Shown here piece after piece: positions 7,753 through 16,241 of a stretch of 64,000 nt of DNA. Position numbers and translations under genes: made by a program. Every line of letters starts with the position of its first letter. Position 1 is the stretch's first letter. The notes beneath the pieces are model-generated. The model was not told the DNA's origin. It did not search any database and saw only the letters and a list, made by a program, of their open reading frames with translations. The stretch lies in the NCBI RefSeq assembly GCF_040939785.1, contig NZ_CP162553.1, positions 3,844,001 to 3,908,000 of the forward strand, in the 5' to 3' direction. This DNA comes from Bradyrhizobium lupini. Lineage in GTDB: Bacteria > Pseudomonadota > Alphaproteobacteria > Rhizobiales > Xanthobacteraceae.

Positions 7753-8595
7753 CTAGTTCTGAAGCTGGGCGAGGCGTTGCCGCGCCTCCGCCGATCCAAG
7801 GCCTGCGGCCTTTTGGTACCAGTCGCGCGCGGCGGTCGCGTCGGCAGCAACGCGCCGCGCGTCGCTCGTGCCCAGCACCGCCGGGTCATAGGTTTGCGCG
7901 AGCAGAAATGCAGCCGTTGCATCCTGTGCATTGGCGGCCCGTTCGAGCAGCAGGCGCGCCGCGGCAATGTCGCCGACCGCCAACAGACCGTTCGCGCGCG
8001 CCATCAGCCCAGCCAGTGTGTCGGCATCGAGCGTCTTAGCGGGCGGTGGGGGCGCAGGCGGCGCCGCGACTGGCCCGGGCGCCTGGGCTTGCAGCGCGGT
8101 TTGATAGGCAGTCGCAATCGCTTCGCGGCTCGGAGCTGAGGCTGCGGGGAGATCCTGCGCGTCAGCGCTCGCCAGCCTTGTGTTGCTCAAGCGCGCCGGG
8201 TCCTTGTACGCGGTCTGAGGCCTGTCCGGCACGTTGGCCGACGCCATGGCCTGGTCCAGCTCGGCACCCGTCGGGCCGGCAGCGTCGGCGGCGAAGAGAT
8301 TGCGGAGACTGGGCTGATACAGCGCGGCCGCAACGGCCAGCGTGGATGCGATGAGAACCGCCGCGAGAACACGCGGGACAATTCTGAGCCGGGGACCCAA
8401 CGCCCGCGCCGTATATTCGCCTGACTCCGGCACACCGAGCGGATCGGACAGGAACAGTGGAATTGGATCTTCCGGTGACAGATCGAGCCGCGCGGCGCGC
8501 GCACGGATATAGGACGCGACGGCCGGATGTGATGCAGCTTGATCGGAATCGAACGATCTCGATTCCGTGGACGGGCGGTACGCCGTCGTCTCCAT
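7753..8595 (-). CDS. Membrane-anchored protein with C-terminal Sel1-like repeats
   Basis: The protein is about 280 residues. The N-terminal third is soluble and cytoplasmic-looking, followed by one transmembrane segment (VLAAVLIASTLAVAAALY, about residues 100-118). Then comes an Ala/Pro-rich linker with a PPAPPPPAK stretch. The C-terminus shows Sel1/TPR-like helices (ATAARDWYQKAAGLGSAEARQRLAQLQ), typical of protein-protein contact. No enzyme motif is visible. The ATG at 8595 begins a compositionally normal stretch (METTAYRPS). The longer open frame upstream crosses non-coding sequence. It precedes the TAXI protein by 18 bases; perhaps it scaffolds or positions that binding protein, which is inference only. 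Confidence 0.7.
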   Translation of the reverse strand: METTAYRPSTESRSFDSDQAASHPAVASYIRARAARLDLSPEDPIPLFLSDPLGVPESGEYTARALGPRLRIVPRVLAAVLIASTLAVAAALYQPSLRNLFAADAAGPTGAELDQAMASANVPDRPQTAYKDPARLSNTRLASADAQDLPAASAPSREAIATAYQTALQAQAPGPVAAPPAPPPPAKTLDADTLAGLMARANGLLAVGDIAAARLLLERAANAQDATAAFLLAQTYDPAVLGTSDARRVAADATAARDWYQKAAGLGSAEARQRLAQLQN

Positions 8596-9002
8596 GGTGA
8601 TGCTCCCCACTACTAACGCAACGCTGGGGCATCCCGGCTTCAGTCTTTTTGTTGTTGTCCAGAAATGCCCCGCAAACTGGAGCCGGTAAATCGCCGTCTG
8701 AATCAGCCCAAAAAACGTCGGCGGCTTGCGCGAATCGGGAGATATTTGGGTTTGATTGAGGCGAGGCGGAGGAATGCCCCGCAATTTTGTCGACAATGGT
8801 TGACGGGGATTGACCCGGCGGCGGCGCGGACACTGCCTGTCCCGCGCTCGCGGTCATTCCCCGCGAAGGCGGGAAACCAGTACGCCGCGGCTTCTCGATT
8901 CAATGACTGACGTCTCGGAGTACTGGTCGCCCGGTCAAGCCGGGCGATGACAGTTGAGCTCGTGGCGAGCGGCCGTACCGACACACGTCGCGCCGCATAG
9001 CC
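8596..9002. other. 407-base intergenic region
   Basis: The stretch lies between the start of the Sel1-like gene and the stop of the MDR gene. The proximal 260 bases show no gene or RNA I can support; they should hold the promoter of the Sel1-TAXI operon. The distal part holds palindromic element family D, copy 2. Confidence 0.6.
8853..8953. repeat. Palindromic intergenic element, family D, copy 2
   Basis: Imperfect inverted repeat of about 100 bases. The outer arms are gtcattccccgcgaaggcg and gcccggtcaagccgggcgatgac, and the inner arms contain accagta / tactggt. The centre (cgccgcggcttctcgattcaa) resembles the centre of the copy at 6436. Confidence 0.75.
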
Positions 9003-9977
9003 TCACGGATGCAGGATCACTTTGCCCATCGCCTGGCGTCCGGCGAGCACCTTGAGCGCATCCGCCGTCTGCGCCAGCGGGAAGACGCGATCGACATGCG
9101 AGGAGATCTTTCCTTCCGCTGTCCACTTCACGAGCTTCTCGAGATTGGCGCGGTTCTTTTCCGGGTTGAGTCGGGTCCATGCGCCCCAGAACACGCCGCG
9201 GATGTCGCAGCCTTTCAGCAGCGCGAGGTTCAGCGGCATCTTCGGAATGTCGCCGGCGGCGAAGCCGATCACGAGGAAGCGGCCTTCCCAGGCAATCGAG
9301 CGCAGGGCCTGCTCGGCATAGGTGCCACCAACCGGATCGAAGATGATGTCGACGCCCTTGCCGCCCGTAAGCTTTCGCAGGCCTTCCTTCAAATCTTCCT
9401 TGCCGTAATTGAGCGCGAGTTCTGCGCCGTGCGCCTTCGCGAATTCGAGCTTCTCGTCCGACGAGGCGCAGGCGATCACCTTCAGGCCCATCAGCTTGCC
9501 GAGCTCGCACGCGGCAAGTCCGGTGCCGCCGGCGGCGCCGAGCACCGCGAGCGTCTCGCCCGGCTTCGGGCTCGCGCGATCTTCCAGCGCATGCAGCGCG
9601 GTGCCGTAGATGATGATGATGCCGGCCGCGCGGTCATAATCGAGATTGTCGGGGATCTTCACGATCGATGCCGCCGGCAGCGCGATCTTTTCGCGCGCGC
9701 CGTTGTGGCCGCAGGAGGCGACGACGCGATCGCCGATCTTCAGATCAGTCACGCCGGGACCGATGCTCTCGATCACCCCAGCCACTTCGGCGGCCGGCGA
9801 GAACGGGAATGGCGGCTTGATCTGGTACTTGCCTTGAATCATCAGGATGTCGAAGAAGTTCAGCGCCGCAGCCTTGATCGCGATCACGGCTTCGCCGGGA
9901 CCGGCCACCGGATCCGGCACGTCGGCCAGAACGAGATCGTCGGGCTGGCAATATTGCGAGCAGAGGATGGCTTTCAT
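9003..9977 (-). CDS. Zinc-independent MDR-family oxidoreductase (NADPH:quinone oxidoreductase-like)
   Basis: The 324-residue protein has the medium-chain dehydrogenase/reductase fold: a GroES-like N-terminal half ('PGEAVIAIKAAALNFFDILMIQG', 'PAAEVAGVIESIGPGV') and a Rossmann half with VLGAAGGTGLAACELGK (about 146-162) for NADPH. The catalytic and structural zinc cysteines of alcohol dehydrogenases are absent, which places it with quinone oxidoreductase / enoyl reductase-type enzymes. The 'VGGTYAEQALRSIAWEGR' and 'GVFWGAW' blocks are typical of rhizobial members near fatty-acid genes. It is divergent from the dienoyl-CoA-reductase-like SDR, which supports a role with acyl or enone substrates, though the substrate is unproven. 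Confidence 0.87.
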   Translation of the reverse strand: MKAILCSQYCQPDDLVLADVPDPVAGPGEAVIAIKAAALNFFDILMIQGKYQIKPPFPFSPAAEVAGVIESIGPGVTDLKIGDRVVASCGHNGAREKIALPAASIVKIPDNLDYDRAAGIIIIYGTALHALEDRASPKPGETLAVLGAAGGTGLAACELGKLMGLKVIACASSDEKLEFAKAHGAELALNYGKEDLKEGLRKLTGGKGVDIIFDPVGGTYAEQALRSIAWEGRFLVIGFAAGDIPKMPLNLALLKGCDIRGVFWGAWTRLNPEKNRANLEKLVKWTAEGKISSHVDRVFPLAQTADALKVLAGRQAMGKVILHP

Positions 9978-10107
9978 GGCGGCACCTTCTTGAGAAGTGA
10001 AGTACTGGGCGTTTCGAGTAGATTTATAGTTTGCCCGTTTCTGCCGGATTTAGGTGCGGGCGACAATCCGGTTTCTTTGTCAGTTGGAACGCAGGAGCCT
10101 ATCCTCC

Positions 10108-10171
10108 CGTCATTGGGAGCGTAGCGAAGCCTATTTCCGCGGTACGGTTTCCCGCTGCGCGCGCAACGACG
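10108..10171. repeat. Degenerate palindromic element, family B
   Basis: It begins cgtcattgggagcgtagcgaagcc, close to the two fuller family B copies at 30014 and 32552, and ends gcgcgcaacgacg. The middle ccgcgg is kept. It lies between the divergent MDR and SDR genes, directly upstream of the SDR ribosome site. Confidence 0.6.
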
Positions 10172-10191
10172 AAACAAGAAGGATTCAAACC

Positions 10192-11031
10192 ATGTTTGAA
10201 ACAGGCCTGCTCAAGGACAAGCGCATCCTCGTCACCGGCGGCGGTTCGGGCCTCGGTGCTGCAATGGCGCACCGTTTCCTCGCGCTCGGCGCCGAGCTCG
10301 TGATCTGCGGCCGCAAGCTCGATCGGCTCGAGGCGGCGGCGAGCAAGATGCGCGAAGAGACCGGCGGCAAGGTCACCACGATCGCCTGCGATATCCGCGA
10401 CGGCACCGCCGTCGAGAGCATGATGGACGCGATCTGGCGCGGGGCGCCGCTCGATATTCTCGTCAACAATGCGGCTGCGACTTTCATCGCGCAGAGTGAG
10501 CATCTCTCATTCCGCGCCGCGGATGCGATTCTCGCGCCGACCCTGCATGGTGCGATGTATTGCACGCTTGCCGCCGGCAAGCGCTGGATCGACGGCAAGC
10601 ATGGCGGCGTCGTGCTCTCGATCCTCTCGACCTCGACCATCACCGGTCGCGCCTTCACCGTGCCGTCGGCGATGGCGAAGTCGGCCGTGTTGGCGATGAC
10701 CAAAAGTCTCGCCGTGGAATGGGGCCCGAAGGGAATCCGCACCGTCGCGATCGCGCCGGGACCGTTCCCGACCGCCGGCGCCTCGGGCCAGCTCCGCCCC
10801 GAGGGTCGCGACGAAGGGTGGGCCGCGCGCAACCCGATGGGACGCGCCGGCGAGCACCCCGAGCTTGCCGACCTCGCCAGCTTCCTGGTCTCCGACCGTG
10901 CCGGCTACATCAACGGCGAGATGGTGGTGATCGACGGTGGCGCGCATTTGCGCAGCTCCGGCGCCGAGGATTTGTTGCGCTGGACCGATGCGCAATGGGC
11001 GGAACAACGCGCGGCGCGATCCAGGGCCTAG
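10192..11031 (+). CDS. SDR oxidoreductase of the 2,4-dienoyl-CoA reductase type
   Basis: The 279-residue protein has the nucleotide-binding TGGGSGLG (15-22) and NNAA (92-95). The usual SDR YxxxK is replaced by PSAMAKSAVLAMTKSLAVEWG, with Ser159 and Lys163. This Ser-x3-Lys pattern, with the same flanking sequence, is what mitochondrial DECR1-type 2,4-dienoyl-CoA reductases show. A role in beta-oxidation of unsaturated fatty acids is therefore the best guess. The ATG at 10192 was chosen because the nucleotide-binding strand starts a few residues later; the extra upstream frame runs through the family B repeat. Its neighbour is the divergent MDR reductase. Confidence 0.88.
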   Translation: MFETGLLKDKRILVTGGGSGLGAAMAHRFLALGAELVICGRKLDRLEAAASKMREETGGKVTTIACDIRDGTAVESMMDAIWRGAPLDILVNNAAATFIAQSEHLSFRAADAILAPTLHGAMYCTLAAGKRWIDGKHGGVVLSILSTSTITGRAFTVPSAMAKSAVLAMTKSLAVEWGPKGIRTVAIAPGPFPTAGASGQLRPEGRDEGWAARNPMGRAGEHPELADLASFLVSDRAGYINGEMVVIDGGAHLRSSGAEDLLRWTDAQWAEQRAARSRA

Positions 11032-11148
11032 TCGCCGCGACCTTCGCTAACTGCCTTCCCAAATTGGACTTTCCCGGCTATCCCTGCCCCGGGGACAATG
11101 CGCGACCGGGCCATCTTCCAGTCACAATATTGAGGGAACCACTCCAGC

Positions 11149-11811
11149 ATGTGGCGGGTGCTGATTTTAGCTTTGATGACGGGCGTGGCGGCCTGTGGAA
11201 TCATCGATTCCGCGCGGGCGCAGACGGCGCAGCCTGCGCCCAAGACTGCACCGAAAGAGGCCGCGCCGAAACCGGCCGCGCCGGCGGCCAATACGACCGG
11301 AAAGACGGCTGCAAAGCCCGAGAGCAAGCCGGCGGCCCCGCACGCGGCGGTTGCCGGCGGCGCGGAGCCAACCCTGATCGGTCAGTTCGGCACCTGGGGC
11401 GCCTATTCGGCCGCGCCCAACGGCAAAAAGGTCTGCTTCGCGCTGGCCAAGCCGTCGTCGTCGAAGACCAACCCGCCGAATCGGCCGCGCGATCCTGCCT
11501 ATGCCTTCGTCTCCACCCGCCCGGCGGAGAAGGTCAACAACGAAGTCTCGGTCATGATCGGCTATGCGCTGAAGCCGGGCTCTGAATCCTCGGTCGAGGT
11601 GGGCGGCGCCGCTTTCGCCATGTACTCGCAGGGCGACGGTCTCTGGATCAAGAACGCGGCCGAGGAAGAGCGGATGGTCGAGGCCATGCGCAAATCCGCC
11701 GATCTCGTGGTCAAGGGCATGTCGTCCAAGGGAACCGAGACCACCGACACCTTTTCGCTGAAGGGCCTTGCCCAGGCGCTCGACAAGATCGCGCAGGATT
11801 GCAGGCGTTAA
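11149..11811 (+). CDS. IalB-family (invasion-associated locus B) secreted protein
   Basis: The 220-residue protein has an N-terminal export signal (about 1-24, ...IIDSARAQ), with an alternative lipobox-like VAAC. A low-complexity Ala/Pro/Lys linker (about 25-75) follows, then an IalB domain: 'LIGQFGTWGAYSAAPNGKKVCFALAKP', 'RPAEKVNNEVSVMIGYAL', 'DGLWIKNAAEE', and a final Cys near the end that can pair with the earlier Cys. The Bartonella homologue is linked to host-cell invasion. In soil and symbiotic alphaproteobacteria the family is widespread and its role unknown, perhaps in the envelope. It is a single gene ahead of rlmN. Confidence 0.85.
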   Translation: MWRVLILALMTGVAACGIIDSARAQTAQPAPKTAPKEAAPKPAAPAANTTGKTAAKPESKPAAPHAAVAGGAEPTLIGQFGTWGAYSAAPNGKKVCFALAKPSSSKTNPPNRPRDPAYAFVSTRPAEKVNNEVSVMIGYALKPGSESSVEVGGAAFAMYSQGDGLWIKNAAEEERMVEAMRKSADLVVKGMSSKGTETTDTFSLKGLAQALDKIAQDCRR

Positions 11812-11879
11812 GCCTGCGGTCGATAAGGTCGCAATCGGCCGTTCCGGTTGCTATATAGGGCGCGTTCCAGATTTTCTCC

Positions 11880-11960
11880 CGTCATTCCGGGGCGATGCGT
11901 AGCATCGAACTCGGAATCTCGAGGTTCCGGGTTTAGTCCTTTGGACCATCCCAGAACGAC
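11880..11960. repeat. Palindromic intergenic element (single-copy family H)
   Basis: It starts gtcattccggggcgatgcgtag and ends ccatcccagaacgac, with the middle ctcggaatctcgaggttccggg. The arms pair imperfectly. It lies in the gap between ialB and rlmN, just upstream of the rlmN start. Confidence 0.55.
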
Positions 11961-11980
11961 CACCTAAATCAGGCCATTCC

Positions 11981-13183
11981 ATGCAACCGACGACCGAGCC
12001 GCACAACGCAACACTGGTGGAGAAGACTCCGCTCGAGACCTATGTGCCGCCGGCGAGGCCCTCGCTGATCGGCCTGTCGCGCACCGAGCTTGCCGATCGC
12101 CTCGGCGAGATCGGCGTTGCACCGGCGCAGCGCAAGATGCGCGTGCAGCAGCTGTGGCACTGGATGTATTTCCGTGGCGCCCAGAATTTCGAAGAGATGA
12201 CGTCGGTCTCGAAGGGCATTCGTGCCGAGCTCGCGCAACATTTTACCGTCGACCGGCCCGAAGTCGTGGCCGAGCAGATCTCCAACGACGGCACCCGCAA
12301 ATGGCTGCTGCGGCTGCCGAGCGGCGACAATGTCGAGCGGGCGCATGAAGTCGAGTGCGTCTACATCCCCGAAACCGATCGCGGCACGTTGTGTGTGTCC
12401 TCCCAGGTCGGCTGCACGCTGAACTGCTCGTTCTGCCACACCGGCACGCAGCGCCTGGTGCGCAATCTCACCGCCGGGGAGATCGTCGGACAGGTGATGG
12501 TGGCGCGCGATCGTCTGAATGATTGGGCCGATCGCGAAGACGGTACGCGCCGCGTCACCAACATTGTGATGATGGGCATGGGCGAGCCGCTCTACAATTT
12601 CGACGCGGTGCGCGACGCGCTGCTGATCGTCGGCGACAACGAAGGCATCGGCATCTCCCGCCGCCGCATCACGCTGTCGACCTCGGGTGTGGTCCCGAAT
12701 ATCGTGCGCGCGGGCGAGGAGATTGGAGTGATGCTCGCGATCTCGCTGCATGCGGTGCGCGACGAGCTGCGTAACGAGCTGGTGCCGCTCAACCGCAAAT
12801 ATCCGATCAAGGAATTGCTGCAGGCCTGCCGCGACTATCCCGGCGCCTCGAACGCGCGCCGCATCACCTTCGAATATGTGATGCTCAAGGGCGTCAACGA
12901 TTCGCTCGACGATGCCAAGCTGCTGGTGAAGATGCTCAAGGGCATTCACGCCAAGATCAATCTGATCCCGTTCAACCCCTGGCCCGGCACCGCCTATGAG
13001 TGCTCGGACTGGGACCAGATCGAAAAATTCTCCGAATACGTCTTCAACGCCGGCTATTCCTCGCCGGTGCGCACTCCGCGCGGCCGCGACATCCTCGCCG
13101 CCTGCGGCCAGCTCAAGTCGGAGACGGAAAAGCTCTCGGCCCGTGAACGCCAGACGCTGCGGGCCATGGCGATGACGGATTGA
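11981..13183 (+). CDS. rlmN: 23S rRNA (adenine2503-C2)/tRNA methyltransferase RlmN
   Basis: The 400-residue radical SAM enzyme has its cluster motif at Cys145-x3-Cys149-x2-Cys152 ([12 protein letters not shown]). The catalytic methyl-carrier cysteines are visible: Cys138 in TLCVSSQVG and the late Cys in DILAACGQL. '[14 protein letters not shown]' and 'FNPWPG' are further RlmN hallmarks. It methylates C2 of A2503 in 23S rRNA, and A37 of some tRNAs, using two SAM molecules. Length fits the family; the first 25 residues are an alphaproteobacterial extension. It is transcribed alone, just behind a palindromic element. Confidence 0.97.
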   Translation: MQPTTEPHNATLVEKTPLETYVPPARPSLIGLSRTELADRLGEIGVAPAQRKMRVQQLWHWMYFRGAQNFEEMTSVSKGIRAELAQHFTVDRPEVVAEQISNDGTRKWLLRLPSGDNVERAHEVECVYIPETDRGTLCVSSQVGCTLNCSFCHTGTQRLVRNLTAGEIVGQVMVARDRLNDWADREDGTRRVTNIVMMGMGEPLYNFDAVRDALLIVGDNEGIGISRRRITLSTSGVVPNIVRAGEEIGVMLAISLHAVRDELRNELVPLNRKYPIKELLQACRDYPGASNARRITFEYVMLKGVNDSLDDAKLLVKMLKGIHAKINLIPFNPWPGTAYECSDWDQIEKFSEYVFNAGYSSPVRTPRGRDILAACGQLKSETEKLSARERQTLRAMAMTD

Positions 13184-13211
13184 TATTGATGATGGCGACG
13201 CTCTCAACGCC

Positions 13212-13296
13212 CGTCATGGCCGGGCTTGACCCGGCCATCCACGTCGAGCCACGAGAGAGCAAGTCGTGGATGCCCGGGTCAAGCCCGGGCATGACG
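13212..13296. repeat. Palindromic intergenic element, family C, copy 1
   Basis: About 85 bases. The arms are cgtcatggccgggcttgacc / ggtcaagcccgggcatgacg and an inner ccatccacg / cgtggatg. It is near-identical in design to the element at 47944-48030. It sits between rlmN and the small membrane protein gene. Confidence 0.8.
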
Positions 13297-13340
13297 ATTG
13301 TGGATGTGGCGACGCCGTCAGTCACCAATTCGTTCCCATC

Positions 13341-13835
13341 ATGTCCCTGATCGGCCGCCTCGTCGTCATCTTCATCGGCTTCCTCGCCGCCTGTTTCGTC
13401 GGCGGCATGATCGTTGTCGTCGCGCTGTTGTTTCCGGAGTTCGCCGATCTCGGCGCCGGTCCCGTCGATCAGGGCACGATCGATATCCTGCTCGGGTTCG
13501 GCTTCATCTTCGTCTCGGGCTTTGCGCTGGTGCCGGCGGCGGTGATCGTGGCGATCACCGAGGCGCTCTACATCCGCAGCGCGCTCGCCTATGCCGTGGG
13601 CGGAGGCGTCGTGGGGCTCGCCTGCTATCTCGGCCTGGTCCCGTTTCATTCCGACACGCTGCAATTCGAAGGCATTGTGCGGCGGCATCTGGAGATCATG
13701 ACCGGCGCGGGCATCGTCGCCGGCGTCGTCTACTGGCTGATCGCCGGCCGCAATGCCGGCGCTTGGCGCAATCCGCCGCCTGCGCGCCAGCCGCCTCCGC
13801 CGCTGCCGTCGAATTCGCGGCCGGATGCGCGGTGA
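13341..13835 (+). CDS. Small integral membrane protein, unknown function
   Basis: The protein is about 164 residues, with four strongly hydrophobic helices: FIGFLAACFVGGMIVVVALLF, DILLGFGFIFVSGFALVPAAVIVAIT, a third around VGGGVVGLACYLGLV, and one near AGIVAGVVYWLIAG. A Pro-rich cytoplasmic tail (PPPARQPPPPLPSNSRP) follows. I do not recognise a named family. The ATG at 13341 is taken because it starts the first helix. Upstream in-frame sequence is the family C repeat and is unlikely to be coding. The next gene, a PAP2 phosphatase, follows at 56 bases on the same strand, so a shared envelope role is possible. Confidence 0.75.
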   Translation: MSLIGRLVVIFIGFLAACFVGGMIVVVALLFPEFADLGAGPVDQGTIDILLGFGFIFVSGFALVPAAVIVAITEALYIRSALAYAVGGGVVGLACYLGLVPFHSDTLQFEGIVRRHLEIMTGAGIVAGVVYWLIAGRNAGAWRNPPPARQPPPPLPSNSRPDAR

Positions 13836-13891
13836 CTTTCTGACTTGTCACGGGGTTTTCATCCCTTTCCCACTGGGCTAAACCGCGCGCC

Positions 13892-14668
13892 ATGAACCGG
13901 ACTGGACTCTTCATCGCCCTGGCGCTGTGGCTCGTGATCGGCGTCGTTTTCGGCCTCTATCCCGAGCTTGATCTCAAGCTCGCCGCGCTGTTCTTCGACC
14001 CTGAGACGAAAACGTTTCCGCTCAAGCTGAACGGTTGGGCCGGCTTCGCGCGCGACGCCGCGATGTGGGTCGCCTGGGCGTTCGTGCTGCCTGCGCTGAT
14101 CGCGCTCGTGGTCAAGATGGTCCGGCCCGACCGCCCGCTGATGGTATCCGGTCGCGCGATCGTCTTCCTGCTGGTCACGATCATCATGTCGGCCGGCATC
14201 CTCACCAATCTCGCCTTCAAGTCCTATTGGGGCCGGCCGCGCCCGGTGGTGGTGACGCAGTTCGCCGGCGACCAGCAATTCGTGCCGTGGTGGGATCCGC
14301 GCGGGGGCTGCGCGCGCAACTGCTCGTTCTTCTCGGGCGAGGGCGCGACCGCGTTCTGGACGCTGGCGCCGGCCGCACTGGCACCGCCGGCGTGGCGACC
14401 GCTCGCTTATGCCGGAGCCGTGGTGTTCGGCCTCGTGACCAGCGGGCTGCGGATGGCCTTTGGTGGCCATTTCTTCACCGACGTGTCGATCGCCGGCCTC
14501 GTCACCTTCGTCGTGATCTGGTTTGCCTACGCGCTGATTTACCGCTGGCCGCGGACCCGGTTTTCCGACGAGGCGGTCGATGCCGCCCTGACTCGGCTGA
14601 ACATGCCCGCTTACCGGCTCCGCCAGCGCCTGTTCGGACGCAAGACGGGTGCCGAGCCGTCAGTTTGA
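13892..14668 (+). CDS. PAP2-family membrane phosphatase (LpxE-like)
   Basis: The 258-residue protein has about six membrane helices and the three PAP2 motifs. Motif 1 is Lys110...Arg115-Pro (KSYWGRPRP). Motif 2 is at 145-152, reading SFFSGEGA instead of the usual PSGH, so Glu150 stands where His is expected. Motif 3 is Arg187...His193...Asp197 (RMAFGGHFFTDV). The family removes phosphate from lipid A, undecaprenyl diphosphate or phosphatidate. The motif 1 and 3 residues are intact, so activity is still plausible. LpxE-type lipid A 1-phosphatase is one candidate; the real substrate is open. It may be co-transcribed with the preceding membrane protein gene. Confidence 0.82.
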   Translation: MNRTGLFIALALWLVIGVVFGLYPELDLKLAALFFDPETKTFPLKLNGWAGFARDAAMWVAWAFVLPALIALVVKMVRPDRPLMVSGRAIVFLLVTIIMSAGILTNLAFKSYWGRPRPVVVTQFAGDQQFVPWWDPRGGCARNCSFFSGEGATAFWTLAPAALAPPAWRPLAYAGAVVFGLVTSGLRMAFGGHFFTDVSIAGLVTFVVIWFAYALIYRWPRTRFSDEAVDAALTRLNMPAYRLRQRLFGRKTGAEPSV

Positions 14669-14703
14669 GCCATTAAAGGGGTGCCGAGCCCCGCGAAATT
14701 TGA

Positions 14704-16098
<1,395 letters not shown>

Positions 16099-16105
16099 CG
16101 CGCCC

Positions 16106-16189
16106 GTAGCCCGAATGGAGCGCAGCGAAATCCGGGATTCTCTAACTAAGCCGATAGAACCCGGATTACGCTTCGCTCCATCGGGCTAC
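16106..16189. repeat. Palindromic intergenic element, family A, copy 1
   Basis: 84 bases. The arms are gtagcccgaatggagcgcag and cttcgctccatcgggctac, with an inner aatccggg / cccggatt. The same family and exact length recur at 37584-37667. It lies immediately downstream of argG. Confidence 0.85.
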
Positions 16190-16193
16190 GAAA

Positions 16194-16226
16194 CAAAAAT
16201 GGCCGGGATTGCTCCCGGCCATTTTG
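16194..16226. terminator. Bidirectional intrinsic terminator between argG and the OmpA gene
   Basis: Stem atggccggga / tcccggccat with loop ttgc, flanked by caaaa on the left and tttt on the right. It can end argG (plus) and the OmpA gene (minus). Confidence 0.85.
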
Positions 16227-16241
16227 CATTTGTGTGTCGCC

